A stretch of 64,000 bases of DNA from Hyperoodon ampullatus (Eukaryota > Chordata > Mammalia > Artiodactyla > Ziphiidae). The stretch spans positions 930,001-994,000 of the forward strand of contig CATKHW010000281.1 of NCBI GenBank assembly GCA_949752795.1. The letters run 5' to 3'. This document shows positions 14,032 to 22,334 of the stretch, piece after piece (position 1 is the stretch's first letter; each line of letters opens with the position of its first letter). Under the pieces are notes generated by a model. The model saw only the letters and a list, made by a program, of their open reading frames with translations. It searched no databases and was not told where the DNA came from. Position numbers and translations under genes: made by a program.

Positions 14032-14790
14032 TATTCAGGAGAAAACGCATAAGCCCTTTTTGGCCAAGCAAGCAGGCGGGCAATGAAAATCTGCACTACA
14101 AAGAAGTATCACTTTCCACAGGTCTAAAAGGGACATCCACAAAATGTGTAAAAACCAGAAAGGCAAAACAGGCCCTGGAGAACAGGGAGTCTTGTTATGC
14201 TGATGGGCGGGATGTAAATTGCCACCTGCCTCTCTGGATGAGTGCATTGTGTTCCCTAAAACAAGTAAACAACAGAGCTACAGAGCCAAGGGCACTTCCA
14301 GTCTAGGGAATATACCTTGGGAAACCTGAAAATCAATAAGACAGAGCCACCCCAAAATTTAGGGCTTCACTGCTTACAAAAACCTCAACTTGGGCACACC
14401 TTAAATATCCCAGGAAATATAAAAATGGTTCAAAAAATTGTGGTACTTCCGTACGATGGAATATCCCTCAGCCATGCAATCAATGGCATAAGACCAGTAG
14501 CAGCAAAATGAGGTTGATGAGGTATGATGCTTCTAATTGAAATAAGTCACACAGAAAAAGAAACTTATATTAAGATATCACTTATGAAGATCCTGTAAAC
14601 ATGGCTACACTTGAACTCAGTTAGGAAAGAGAACAGAGTCTCACCTTTGGAAAACACTCTTATGCCTGCTTAAGGGGGAATGAGAGGTGGGGTGATGCAT
14701 AAAATCAGTGTTTGATATAAGCACAGGTAGCGTTCCAAAAATAAACTATGGAATAGACAAGACCTACACCTTCCTCAGTGAAAGGGACTT
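14032..14790 (+). repeat. Truncated, decayed satellite monomer U9
   Basis: Only the first 759 bp of the unit remain. It carries many more substitutions than interior units, for example an early stop at 14,509 in the L1-derived frame. It breaks off after CAGTGAAAGGGACT, where other units continue CAAAACCCC, and joins the 640-bp segment at 14,791. Confidence 0.9.
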
Positions 14791-15430
14791 GAGGCATCTG
14801 CGAGTAACCGTGACATGAGCCACAGGCCAGATGCCTTTGAACTTTTCCCACCCTTCCAAGGTAAAACATCTGAATATGTACAAGGGCTTGAAAGCCTAGA
14901 GGAAGGGCCGTGGAGCCACACAAGCGACAGCACGCAGGCCAACTTGGTGCCTGCAGGCCAGCCAGGATGGTCCTGGCCCTGGGCACTCTTCTGGAAGCTT
15001 TCCATTGCCCTGCCTGAGATACCCCTCCTGTCCCGGGACCCACTGCTTTTTTCCTTCCTCACCTCTGTCCGGAGAGAAATTCCAGCGGAAGGTATGGGTG
15101 ACACATCCTCTTCTTTACAGGTGGAAGCCTGGCAACTCCTGCAGAAAGTCCAGCAGAGACCCACTCACACCGGGCCACCCACAAAGCCGTGGCCCCTCAC
15201 TCCCTCCCACCAGCACAGCCCCGAGACTGCTGACGGGGCAGAGAATATGGAGTCAGGCACAGCTTCAGGGGCTATTGCTGCCTGCAGCGCTGTTTATATT
15301 GACCTCAACCCAGGCACACCTGGGGAGGGCCGGCCGGCAGGGTCAGGCTACCCAGGTCAGCTAATCCTCAGCCCTCAGGGAATCACATTGTTGAAAATGG
15401 ACCTCGCTAAGGCAGAATAGAAGCCAAGGA
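14791..15430 (+). repeat. Duplicated 640-bp segment, copy A (unrecognised)
   Basis: GC-rich sequence collinear with 17,521-18,160 at a constant offset of 2,730-2,732 bp. Shared landmarks include GTAAAACA/CCTGAATATGTACAAG at 14,861 and 17,591, and TGTTTATATTG at 15,290 and 18,022. A 201-codon ORF (14,815-15,420) is open here but not over its length in copy B, and its translation is low-complexity and Pro/Ser-rich, so coding is unlikely. Splice-like strings (CCAAGGTAAAAC at 14,855, CTTCTTTACAGGTGG at 15,110) occur. It could be an old LTR, a gene fragment or a low-copy repeat; I do not recognise it. It directly abuts the broken satellite monomer. Confidence 0.75.
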
Positions 15431-15440
15431 ATAAAAGGAC

Positions 15441-15882
15441 ACAATGCCATTTGCAGCACCGTAGGTTTGTCTAGAGGTAATCATGTGACTTGTAGTAAGT
15501 CCGAAAGTGAAAGACACATATCATATCATATCTCTTATAGGTGTGACCGAATAATGGATACCAGGGCAGATATTTCCATGGAGAAGGGCAATCACAGATT
15601 AATTAAACAAACTAATGTTTCCCCAATGGAAAGGTGTGAGGATTGGTTTCATTTTGATATAGGGGTTAACAGACATATACAAACACAGGTGACATATATA
15701 ATCACCAAAGACCTACAGAATACCAAGAGAAGACTACTCAACATTCTGTCATAAGGTACATGGGAAAAGGATCCCAGGAAGAACAGACATATGTATATGT
15801 GTAAAAGAACCACATCTTCCACACCTACAACAAGCCAAACATTGTAATCAAATTTGCTGTAATAAAAAATAAAAAATTAAAC
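15441..15882 (+). mobile_element. L1 3'UTR fragment with A-rich tail
   Basis: Degraded plus-strand 3' end of a cetartiodactyl-type L1. In order it shows remnants of AATGCCATTTGCAGCA, AGTAAGTCCGAAAGTGAAAGAC, TCATATCTCTTATAGGTG, GGGGTTAACAGACATATAC, CTCAACATTCTGTCATAAG and ATGTATATGTGTA, and ends in a TAATAAAAAATAAAAAATTAA tail. The order matches the 3' ends at 16,255 and 21,330. No ORF survives. Confidence 0.8.
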
Positions 15883-16221
15883 TGAAAACACGAACAAGAA
15901 GTAGTGAGACAAACTTGAGGGGCTTTCTCCTGGCACATTCCATTCTACATTCCAATCTAGAACAGGACTTCCATTGAGGCTCTGTTGCCCCAGTAACCAG
16001 ATTTGGTAAGGGAGAACTGCTGCCACATTGTGGCCGTTTCACAAAACAGCAGCTTTAATCCCAGCGCTAATGGTCAGTTGATATTCAAAATCATTGCAGG
16101 CCTGTAAATGACACCTGCCCTGAAAACAAATCCTGGGTTCATATATCGACCAAAAAATTCAAAGGACGTCCATATTTCAAAACGACAGTTTCAAAAGGCA
16201 TATTTTACACACATTAGTGTT
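15883..16221. other. Unassigned intergenic sequence
   Basis: About 340 bp between two L1 fragments. No gene, RNA or recognised repeat is visible. It contains GCTTTAATCCCAGCGC-like wording, but no SINE structure could be made out. Confidence 0.5.
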
Positions 16222-16252
16222 CTGCTTCTTTTTCTTTCTTTCTTTTTTTGTT
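16222..16252 (+). repeat. Short pyrimidine-rich tract
   Basis: TTCTTTTTCTTTC-type tract of about 30 bp ending in GTTAAAAAAACGGG, immediately upstream of the L1 fragment. Confidence 0.6.
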
Positions 16253-16254
16253 AA

Positions 16255-17240
16255 AAAAACGGGAATGGCAAAAAGCATCCCTCAGAATGGGCGAAAATAT
16301 TTGCAAACGAATCAATGGACAAAGGTTTAATCTCCAATATATATAAAGAGCTCATGCAGCTTAATATTAAAAAAACAAACAACCCAATACAAAATTGGGC
16401 AGAAGATCTAAAGAGACGTTTCTTCAAAGAAGACACAGAGATGGCCAAGACGCACATGAAAAGCTGCTCAACATCACTAATTATTAGAGAAATGCCAATC
16501 AAAACTACAATGAGGTATCACCGCACACCTGTTAGAATCGGCATCATCAGAAAATCTACAAACAACAAATTCTGGGTAGGGTGTGGACAAAAGGATCCCT
16601 CTTCCACTAGTGGTGGAAATGTAAATTGATACAGTCACGATGGAGAACAGTATGGAGTTTCCTTAAAAAAACTAGAAATAGAATTACCATATGATCCAGC
16701 AATCCCACTTCTGGGCATATACCCAGAGAAAACCATACATCAAAAAGGCACATTCACCACAATGCTCATTTCAGCACTATTTACGATAGCCAGGTAATGG
16801 AAGCAACCTAAATACCCACAGACAGACGAATGGATAAAGATGTGGTACATATATAAAATGGAATATTACTCAGCCATAAGAAGGAATGAAACTGGGTCAT
16901 TTGTAGAGACGTCGATGGATCTAGAGACTGTCATACAGAATGAAGTAAGTCAGAAAGAGAAAAACAAATATTGTATATTAATGCATATATGTGGAACCTA
17001 GAAAAATGGTATAGATGAACTGGTTTGCAGGGAAGAAATAGAGACACAGAGGTAGAGAACACACGTATGGACACCAAGTGTGGGAAGCCATGGTGTGGTG
17101 TTGGTGGCATATGTTGGGAGATTGGGATTGACCTGTATACATGTATATGCATAAAATACATAACTAATAATAACCTGCTGTATAAAAATATAAATAAAAT
17201 TAAATTTTAAAATTTAAAAAAATAAAATTTAAAAATAAAA
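16255..17240 (+). mobile_element. L1 3'-terminal fragment: ORF2 C-terminus, 3'UTR and A-rich tail
   Basis: A 5'-truncated plus-strand L1. The ORF2 C-terminal region is recognisable from AAAATATTTGCAAACGAATC through the classic [12 protein letters not shown] and YDPAIPLLGIYPE codons (about 16,490 and 16,690-16,725) to MEYYSAIRR (about 16,858-16,884). The 3'UTR follows and ends in an AT-rich tail (about 17,178-17,240). Premature stops interrupt ORF2 (TGA at 16,627 and TAA near 16,796). It serves as an internal reference showing that the satellite monomer is L1-derived: the two are alignable from about 16,290 to the tail. Confidence 0.92.
16315..16629 (+). pseudogene. L1 ORF2 C-terminal remnant
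   Basis: Longest open piece of the L1 above (104 codons). It shows the conserved ORF2 tail wording [17 protein letters not shown], then [20 protein letters not shown], then a Cys-containing GCGQKDPS segment where ORF2 normally has its zinc-knuckle-like Cys region. It is stopped by TGA at 16,627 and continues in frame afterwards, so it is a broken ORF2 and not a gene. Confidence 0.85.
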
Positions 17241-17520
17241 CAGAAAAAGTTCTTCCCTTCACACAGATGTATTTATATTAATGAATTATTTCCATGCTTA
17301 TATCAATAAATACATAAAAGAGGAATAAAATCTATCTTGAACCATAAAAGGAAAAAAAACCTGAACCCACCAGTTATACAAAGGAAAACCCTATCAGGGC
17401 ACTTGCTCCAGCGGTAAACAATTCTGAAATTGGTCAGAGGTGGGGAATCATCTCCCATACAGCCAGCAGCCCACCCCCCAAGCAAGGAGGGTCCTCATTG
17501 CAAAGCTGGGGGACCGTTCC
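17241..17520. other. AT-rich unassigned sequence
   Basis: Between the L1 tail and copy B of the 640-bp segment. The first half is AT-rich and the last 60 bp become GC-rich (CAGCCAGCAGCCCACCCCC). No gene or recognisable repeat. Confidence 0.5.
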
Positions 17521-18160
17521 AAGGCATCTGTGAGTAAACGTGAGCTGAGCCCCAGTCCTGCTGCAGCTGAACTCTTCCCACCCTTTCCAGGTAAAACACC
17601 TGAATATGTACAAGAACTTGCAACCTTAGAGGAAGGGCTGTGGAGCCACACCAGCGACAGCACACAGGCCTACTTGGTGCCTGCAGGACAGTCAGGATGG
17701 TCCTGGCCCCAGATGCTCTTCTGGAAGCTTTCCATTTCCCTGCCTGAGATACCCCTCCTGCCACCGCCCCCACTGCTTTTTTACTTCCTCACCTCTGCCT
17801 GGGGAGAAATTCCAGCCGCAGGTATTGGTGACACATCCTCTTCTTTAGCAGGTCGCAGCCTGGCAACTTCTGCATAAAGTCCAGCAGAGCCCCACTCACA
17901 CTGGGCCACCCACAAAGCCACGGCCCCTCACTCCCTCCCACCAGCACAGCCCCGGCACTGCCTACGGGGCAGAGAATATGGCGTCAGTCACAGCTACAAG
18001 GGCTGTCGCTCACTGGAGAGCTGTTTATATTGCCCTCAACCCAGGCACACCTGTGGAGGGCTGGCAGGCAGTTTCAGGCTACCAAAATCAGCCAATCCTC
18101 ACCCCTCAGGGGCTCACAGTTGCAGAAAATGAAACTTGCTAAACGGGCCAAGCCCTAGGA
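17521..18160 (+). repeat. Duplicated 640-bp segment, copy B (unrecognised)
   Basis: Second copy of the segment at 14,791-15,430, in the same orientation. It is visibly diverged by many substitutions and small indels, so the duplication is old compared with the satellite arrays. A TTTCCAGGTAAAAC string at 17,584 matches a splice-donor consensus, but no gene model follows. A 145-codon ORF overlaps it (17,440-17,877) in the frame of the longer ORF of copy A and stops much earlier. Confidence 0.75.
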
Positions 18161-18555
18161 ACAGGTGTGGGCTCTTGAGAGTCAGGATAGACAAGGGGCT
18201 GCAGCTGCGGGTTGTTTTCTTATCATTTTATCGGGTCCATGAGTGGAAAACAACTTCAAGAAGACACTCTCCTAATGAGAGGAACCCAGGAGTCAGGGAG
18301 AGGAGTGATGGTGGGTGGAGACAGAGGCCTGGTGCCCTGGCTGCAGTGGAAGTGTCTGGAAGACCAGGCAGGAAGAGCCTGCAGAGAGTGATAGCCATGG
18401 TCACAGACCTGTCAGAGCTGCTGTTTGTTAGTTCAAGTCCTGCTCTGAGGTATTCTGTGTCAGCTGTGAGCGACAGGTGAGCTGGGGTTTCTCTGCAAGG
18501 TGGGCTATGTGCACAGTTCCTGTATGTCCAGCCCTGCTGGGGTACCTGCCCAGGG
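18161..18555. other. Unassigned sequence upstream of the GC-rich repeat
   Basis: No stop-free conserved frame, RNA or known mobile element was recognised. It is moderately GC-rich (CAGGCAGGAAGAGCCTGCAG and similar), with ORFs of 114 codons (+) and 168 codons (-) that look like chance frames. It may belong to the same unit as copy B or to the 5' part of the retroviral remnant. Confidence 0.4.
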
Positions 18556-18750
18556 GAGCTCCGTATCCTGGGAAGGGCCTGAGTAGGAGAGCCCCATGGG
18601 CTGCTGGGTAGCTGCAGAGGTGAGCTCCATACCCTGGGAGGGACTTTACCACGAGAGCCCCGTGGGCTGTGGGGTAGGGGTGCAGCCCAGGTGAGCTCCA
18701 TATCCTGGGATTGGCCTGACCACGAGAGCCCCATGGGCTGCTGGAGACCT
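18556..18750 (+). repeat. GC-rich minisatellite, about 2.8 copies of 66-71 bp
   Basis: Three imperfect units start at GAGCTCCGTATCCTGGG (18,556), GAGCTCCATACCCTGGG (about 18,622) and GAGCTCCATATCCTGGG (about 18,693). Each contains AGAGCCCC(A/G)TGGGCTG. The third unit is truncated after GGGCTGCTGG. Confidence 0.8.
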
Positions 18751-18789
18751 GGTAAAGGATATCAGGACAGACAGTGAAGCCACCGAGGA

Positions 18790-19545
18790 TATACATCCAG
18801 TAGCTCCTATTCCCTACACCCTGCTGGTCATTCTACCTTCCACCAGGCCATGGCATTCTGTATTAGACTTCAATGATGCCTTCTTCTGTATTCCATTCAT
18901 CTCAGAGTCACAAGAATTTTTGGCTTGTGAGTGGCAGGACACAACATGCAACAAAAGCAATAATGCTGGGCCGTCCTGCCCCAATGGTTCAAAAATCCCC
19001 ACACCATCATTGGGGAAATGTCCTCTAAAGACCTAAAAGTTCAACGTCTGTAAAAGGGAGCCCTCCTTCAATATGCAGATGACATTCTGATCGCCAGGCC
19101 TACTAAAGACGCCTCTGAACTACCTAGCCAAGAAAGGATAGAAGGTGTCCAAGAAAAACGCTCAAATATCCCAGGCTAAGGTGACATGCCTGGGCTTCAT
19201 TCTCACAGATATTCGGAGAAACGCATCCCAGGATAGGGAAGAAGCCATTTGCAGCCTTACCTCTTCTAAAACTAGAAGATAGCTTAGGGGTTCCTGGGGA
19301 GGCCAAGGTTTTCTGCATCTGGATCCCTGACTACAGTGTAATAGCTGGGCCTCTACATGAAACACTGACACGAAAAGATGATGATCCTTTTGAATAGAAT
19401 CCAGAAGCAGCCTTTCAAGAATGGAAAGAGCAGTCAATACAGACCCTTGCCCAGGAACTCCCTAATTTAGCTAAACCCTTTGACCTTTACATACCCGGTC
19501 AAAGGTTAATCGCCCTTGGAGCCTTAGTGCAAAAACTGGGACCAC
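18790..19545 (+). pseudogene. ERV pol remnant: reverse transcriptase to start of RNase H
   Basis: RT fingers/palm wording FNDAFFCIPF (from about 18,869) is followed by LPQWFKN near 18,980, where the family normally has Gly in place of Trp. Next comes the catalytic YADD motif at 19,072-19,083 followed by ILI, then CLGFIL near 19,189. The frame shifts between blocks. Downstream, PFDLYIPGQ (about 19,478) and LGALVQKLGP (about 19,516-19,545) match the connection/RNase H start of gammaretroviral pol. The full protein would be far longer, so this is a broken fragment. Confidence 0.72.
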
Positions 19546-19659
19546 TTGAAATGGAGCAACACAAGAATGCCCTTCAGGTATGATAAACTATGGTCACCAA
19601 GGGCTTTGCCCACCGACTCATCAGGCCAGGATACTGGGGTATCTAAAAAGCTGGAAATC

Positions 19660-19776
19660 AGCAGCCCGCAAGGCCAGTTCCCTCCTAAGGGAAAAGGACC
19701 CCACCTGGTGATCCTAACCACCCATCATGCCCTGAAGTTGCAGGGGTCACTCTGTGGACACACTGACCTCGAGTGA
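19660..19776 (+). pseudogene. ERV integrase C-terminal remnant
   Basis: In one frame, PPKGKGPHLVILTTHHALKL (from about 19,681) resembles the SH3-like C-terminal part of gammaretroviral integrase, which typically carries a KGPY..LTTPTALK-like run. It lies only about 120 bp after the RNase H start, so most of RNase H and the zinc-binding and catalytic integrase domains are missing. Confidence 0.55.
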
Positions 19777-20089
19777 GGAGGCCCTCCAACTCCAACCTCC
19801 AGAGAGATAAACGGGGGCAACGGGCCCCCACGATGACTCGTGTGACCATCACTTGACCTGGAGTTTCTCTCAGAAAACGACAAGACTGTGCCCCGAAAGA
19901 GCAGACTACTGCTTGCAGGACTTACTGCACCCAGAGGGGAGCTAATAAGCTTGGCGGGGGAAACGTATATCACGCTTTCACCATAGGAAACCCTACAGAC
20001 ACCGCGGTGATGGTCGCCAATATGACCGGCTGGACTGCTGGCTACTTCTAAAGGCCATTGACTCAGTGGACGTCATGGTCCTGGATCAC

Positions 20090-20870
20090 CACTGACCCTG
20101 GACTGTCTGGGAGTTGCGTGGGCAGGGCTCTGACACATGGTGCTGTTTGTACTTTAATTCAGGGACCTAATTAAAGAAAGCACAGACTACTGGTCAGAGC
20201 ATCTAGTCTGGCAAAAACTGTCAGCCTAAGGTCGCCGAACATATGTGGGGTGGGGTGAAACCTGCCACCGCAGCATCTCTGCGCCTCTCTTTCCTGGACC
20301 CTTAAAGGTCATTAGAATCTGTACACTTCCAATGCTGGTGCTCAGGCGGACGAGAAGTGAGGCAGGAGGCCTTGGGACAATCAACCTCACCAGGAGGCTG
20401 GTGGGGAGACGTTTTGCCCCTCCCCCCATGTATCAGGGCTCCCACCACAGCATGAAGCAGTTACAAAAGAGGGGTCTGCACCCTCAACACCCCAAGAATA
20501 AGGAATGGAACAAAAAGCAGAGGAGGTGTTCGTCTCCGGCAACGTTCATTAAAAATTCCTGGGAGATAAAAAGAGAATCTGGGCAATAAGATAAAGTCTA
20601 ACCTGTTTTTCCTTTGTGCTTTGTCTAATTTCACGTGCTCCTAGGGTTCCGCATGCAGAGGTCCCACACCCGGCACTTCAGACCCGATTTCCTAGTGCAG
20701 AATGGCTGGGTCGACACCTCAGCTAGCGGGGTCCCATGCAGACTCCGCGGCATAGAGCCTGAGCTGTAGCCAACTCAACCCTCGAGAGCTCCATCCCCTC
20801 CCTCCCACTGACGCTGCCGGGGACCCTACACAGCAGCCCAGCCCACAGCCCATGGGGGAGTGCACGCTCT
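20090..20870 (+). other. Possible env tail and 3' LTR of the ERV remnant
   Basis: About 20,135-20,165 reads, in one frame, as a GSDTWCCLYFN-like run resembling the Cys-Cys region of a retroviral transmembrane subunit. A TG start at 20,453 (TGAAGCAGTTACAAAAG) after a CCCCTCCCCCC tract looks like an LTR start, with ATAAAG at 20,591 as a possible weak polyadenylation signal. No matching second LTR was found, so this is inference. Confidence 0.35.
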
Positions 20871-21250
20871 CACCTCTCCATTCTGTTTTCAAAATAATGT
20901 TTCCTTTGCTTCTGAACCAAACTCAGTCTTGATCTATTGGCTCCAATGACACTGGGCACGGGGACTCCTGTTGGGGTCCACTCTGGAGGATCAGTAACAG
21001 AAATTGAGAACATTGTAACTTCAATGAACAGATGTGTGAGCCAAACTGTAGTTAACATAGAGCAGTGTATAATGCTCGGGTAAAATAAGATGTTTCTAAG
21101 ACTTACATTTGATATTTCCATCACTTTCCTATAAGCAAGTTCAGTGAAGACGTCTGTCTTATTTGCCCAGTCAACATTAGAGAAATGAAGTGATTTATTT
21201 CCATGGATGTACATCGAATACTCTTGGCTGAAGCTTCAATCTTGTTTTGA
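20866..21250 (-). other. Exon-like remnants on the minus strand (unidentified)
   Basis: Minus-strand reading gives a 114-codon ORF (21,214-20,870) with two splice-donor-like sites, AAT|GTAAGT at about 21,107 and GAGAG|GTGAGA at about 20,874. A polypyrimidine-like stretch before CCTCCAG precedes the second piece, near 21,000. A TGA lies 10 codons upstream of the first ATG. The family is not recognised. Chance ORF or decayed gene fragment are both possible. The part at 20,930-21,000 might instead belong to the retroviral LTR/leader. Confidence 0.25.
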
Positions 21251-21329
21251 ATGCTTTTCCATTGAAAATGATACCTCTCTTTCAGCTCCCCCATTTCTGA
21301 GAAGTATAAAATCTTATAATTTATTATTA

Positions 21330-21510
21330 CTGAAGGGGAAAGGTAGGAGAAGGGATAAATTAACAGTTTGGGATTAACACATACACACTGCTATGTATAA
21401 AATAGATCATCAACAAGGAACTACTGTATAGCACAGGGAACTACACTGAATATTTTGCAATAACCTATAAGGGGAAATAATCTGAAAAAGAATAGATATT
21501 TTTATTGACA
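21330..21510 (+). mobile_element. L1 3'UTR fragment
   Basis: Plus-strand remnant with the typical cetartiodactyl L1 3'UTR order: CAGTTTGGGATTAAC, ACATACACACTGCTATGTAT, ATCATCAACAAGGAACTACT, GTATAGCACAGGGAACTAC, AATAACCTATAAGGGGAAA and TCTGAAAAAGAATAGATA. It is less decayed than the fragment at 15,441. Confidence 0.88.
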
Positions 21511-21699
21511 TCATCTATCAATGACAGATAAAATGTAACCTAAGCAAGGCCGATGGTGAGTGCTTCTGACCCTGAAGATTTCAGTCATCTAAAGTTTGGG
21601 CTCTGCCTATTTCCCAAGGCCCTTAAAGGACATACGTGTAGCCGTAGCTTAAAAATTCCCCAGTTTGGGGTTCGGGGAGGCACTGATTTGGAAAAATCC
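21511..21699. other. Junction between island and diverged satellite
   Basis: Under 200 bp with no confident match. Satellite similarity becomes clear from about 21,700 (CCTACAGCTAAAACATG corresponds to the monomer's CTACAGCTATAACATG). Confidence 0.5.
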
Positions 21700-22334
21700 C
21701 TGGTGTTCTTTTTACATGCACGGGACCCTTCCTACAGCTAAAACATGCCTGTCACACCTAGAGGATGGTACACCGTTTGATCGGAAAGAGTTTGGAAAAG
21801 GCACCTCATCTCCTCATTGCCTGGTGCTCGGGTTCAACCCTCCAGCATCTTTCCTAACAATCTCCTCACTTGGGGATATCAGCACCGTCAACATCCTGTT
21901 GCACACAGTTTGGAATTTGTCCAGAGGATGAAGCAGAAAGATGAGAAAAATTTAGAGACAAGTCTTAGGTGTTCGGACAGGCACATGCCACTCTAATTTC
22001 CAATCCAGAAGACAAATTCATCAAAGGCTAGAATTGCCCACGGAAACAGAATAGGGCTAGAGGAAATCCCGCTGTTTTGTGTCCAGTTTCCAAAAACACA
22101 AGTTGAAAAATGGAACTCAGGGGCACTAAAATTCATGAAACTGCAGAGTTGAAAATATCTATCGTCGAAAAATGTCTTGAGGTAAGTCACAGAAAAGGAC
22201 TTGTAAGCAAGGGAGAGTGGCAGGAAACAGATTTGAAGAGGTAGAAAGGACTCCCCATTAAAGCACAAGAAAAGGGGCTGAACATCGCCAATGATGCAGT
22301 TGGCCAAAAAGGGTGTATGCATTTTTTCTGAATA
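21700..22334 (+). repeat. Partial diverged monomer Da
   Basis: The last 635 bp of an old unit. Its terminal palindrome is imperfect, but the inner GTGTATG and CATACAC still pair; the young units have GCGTATG and CATACGC here. Confidence 0.8.

Larger units (their letters stand above)
1..14790 (+). repeat. Left satellite array, about 1.74-kb monomers (common cetacean satellite type)
   Basis: Head-to-tail tandem array. Each monomer carries one long palindrome, and the palindrome centres (after bases 118, 1860, 3598, 5337, 7076, 8815, 10554, 12292 and 14031) give unit lengths of 1742, 1738, 1739, 1739, 1739, 1739, 1738 and 1739 bp. Neighbouring units are nearly identical except for scattered substitutions and one-base indels. 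Unit size plus L1 3'-end content match what is known of the common cetacean satellite, a major heterochromatin component; this assignment is from family knowledge, not a search. The array ends abruptly at about 14,790, in mid-monomer. Short ORFs of 60-140 codons recur at the same monomer position on both strands. They reflect homogenised sequence, and there is no sign of genes. Confidence 0.95.
18780..20700 (+). mobile_element. Decayed class I (gamma-like) endogenous retrovirus fragment
   Basis: A 5'-truncated proviral remnant on the plus strand. Recognisable in order are the reverse transcriptase core, the RT connection/RNase H start, the integrase C-terminus (after a large internal deletion), a weak env transmembrane-like segment, and a possible LTR. 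Stops and frameshifts interrupt all parts. No gag, protease or 5' LTR was seen. The class I assignment rests on the pol wording and is family knowledge, not a search result. Confidence 0.7.

Noticed and set aside
14815..15420. 201-codon ORF in copy A of the 640-bp segment as a real gene
   Set aside because: Copy B does not keep the frame over its full length, composition is Pro/Ser-rich low complexity, and no domain is recognised.
15883..16221. Cetacean SINE (tRNA-derived)
   Set aside because: No A/B-box promoter pair followed by an A-rich tail could be identified here or elsewhere in the window.
18228..18796. Minus-strand ORFs of 168 and 122 codons
   Set aside because: They overlap the GC-rich tandem repeat, and their length comes from repeated stop-poor GC-rich units.
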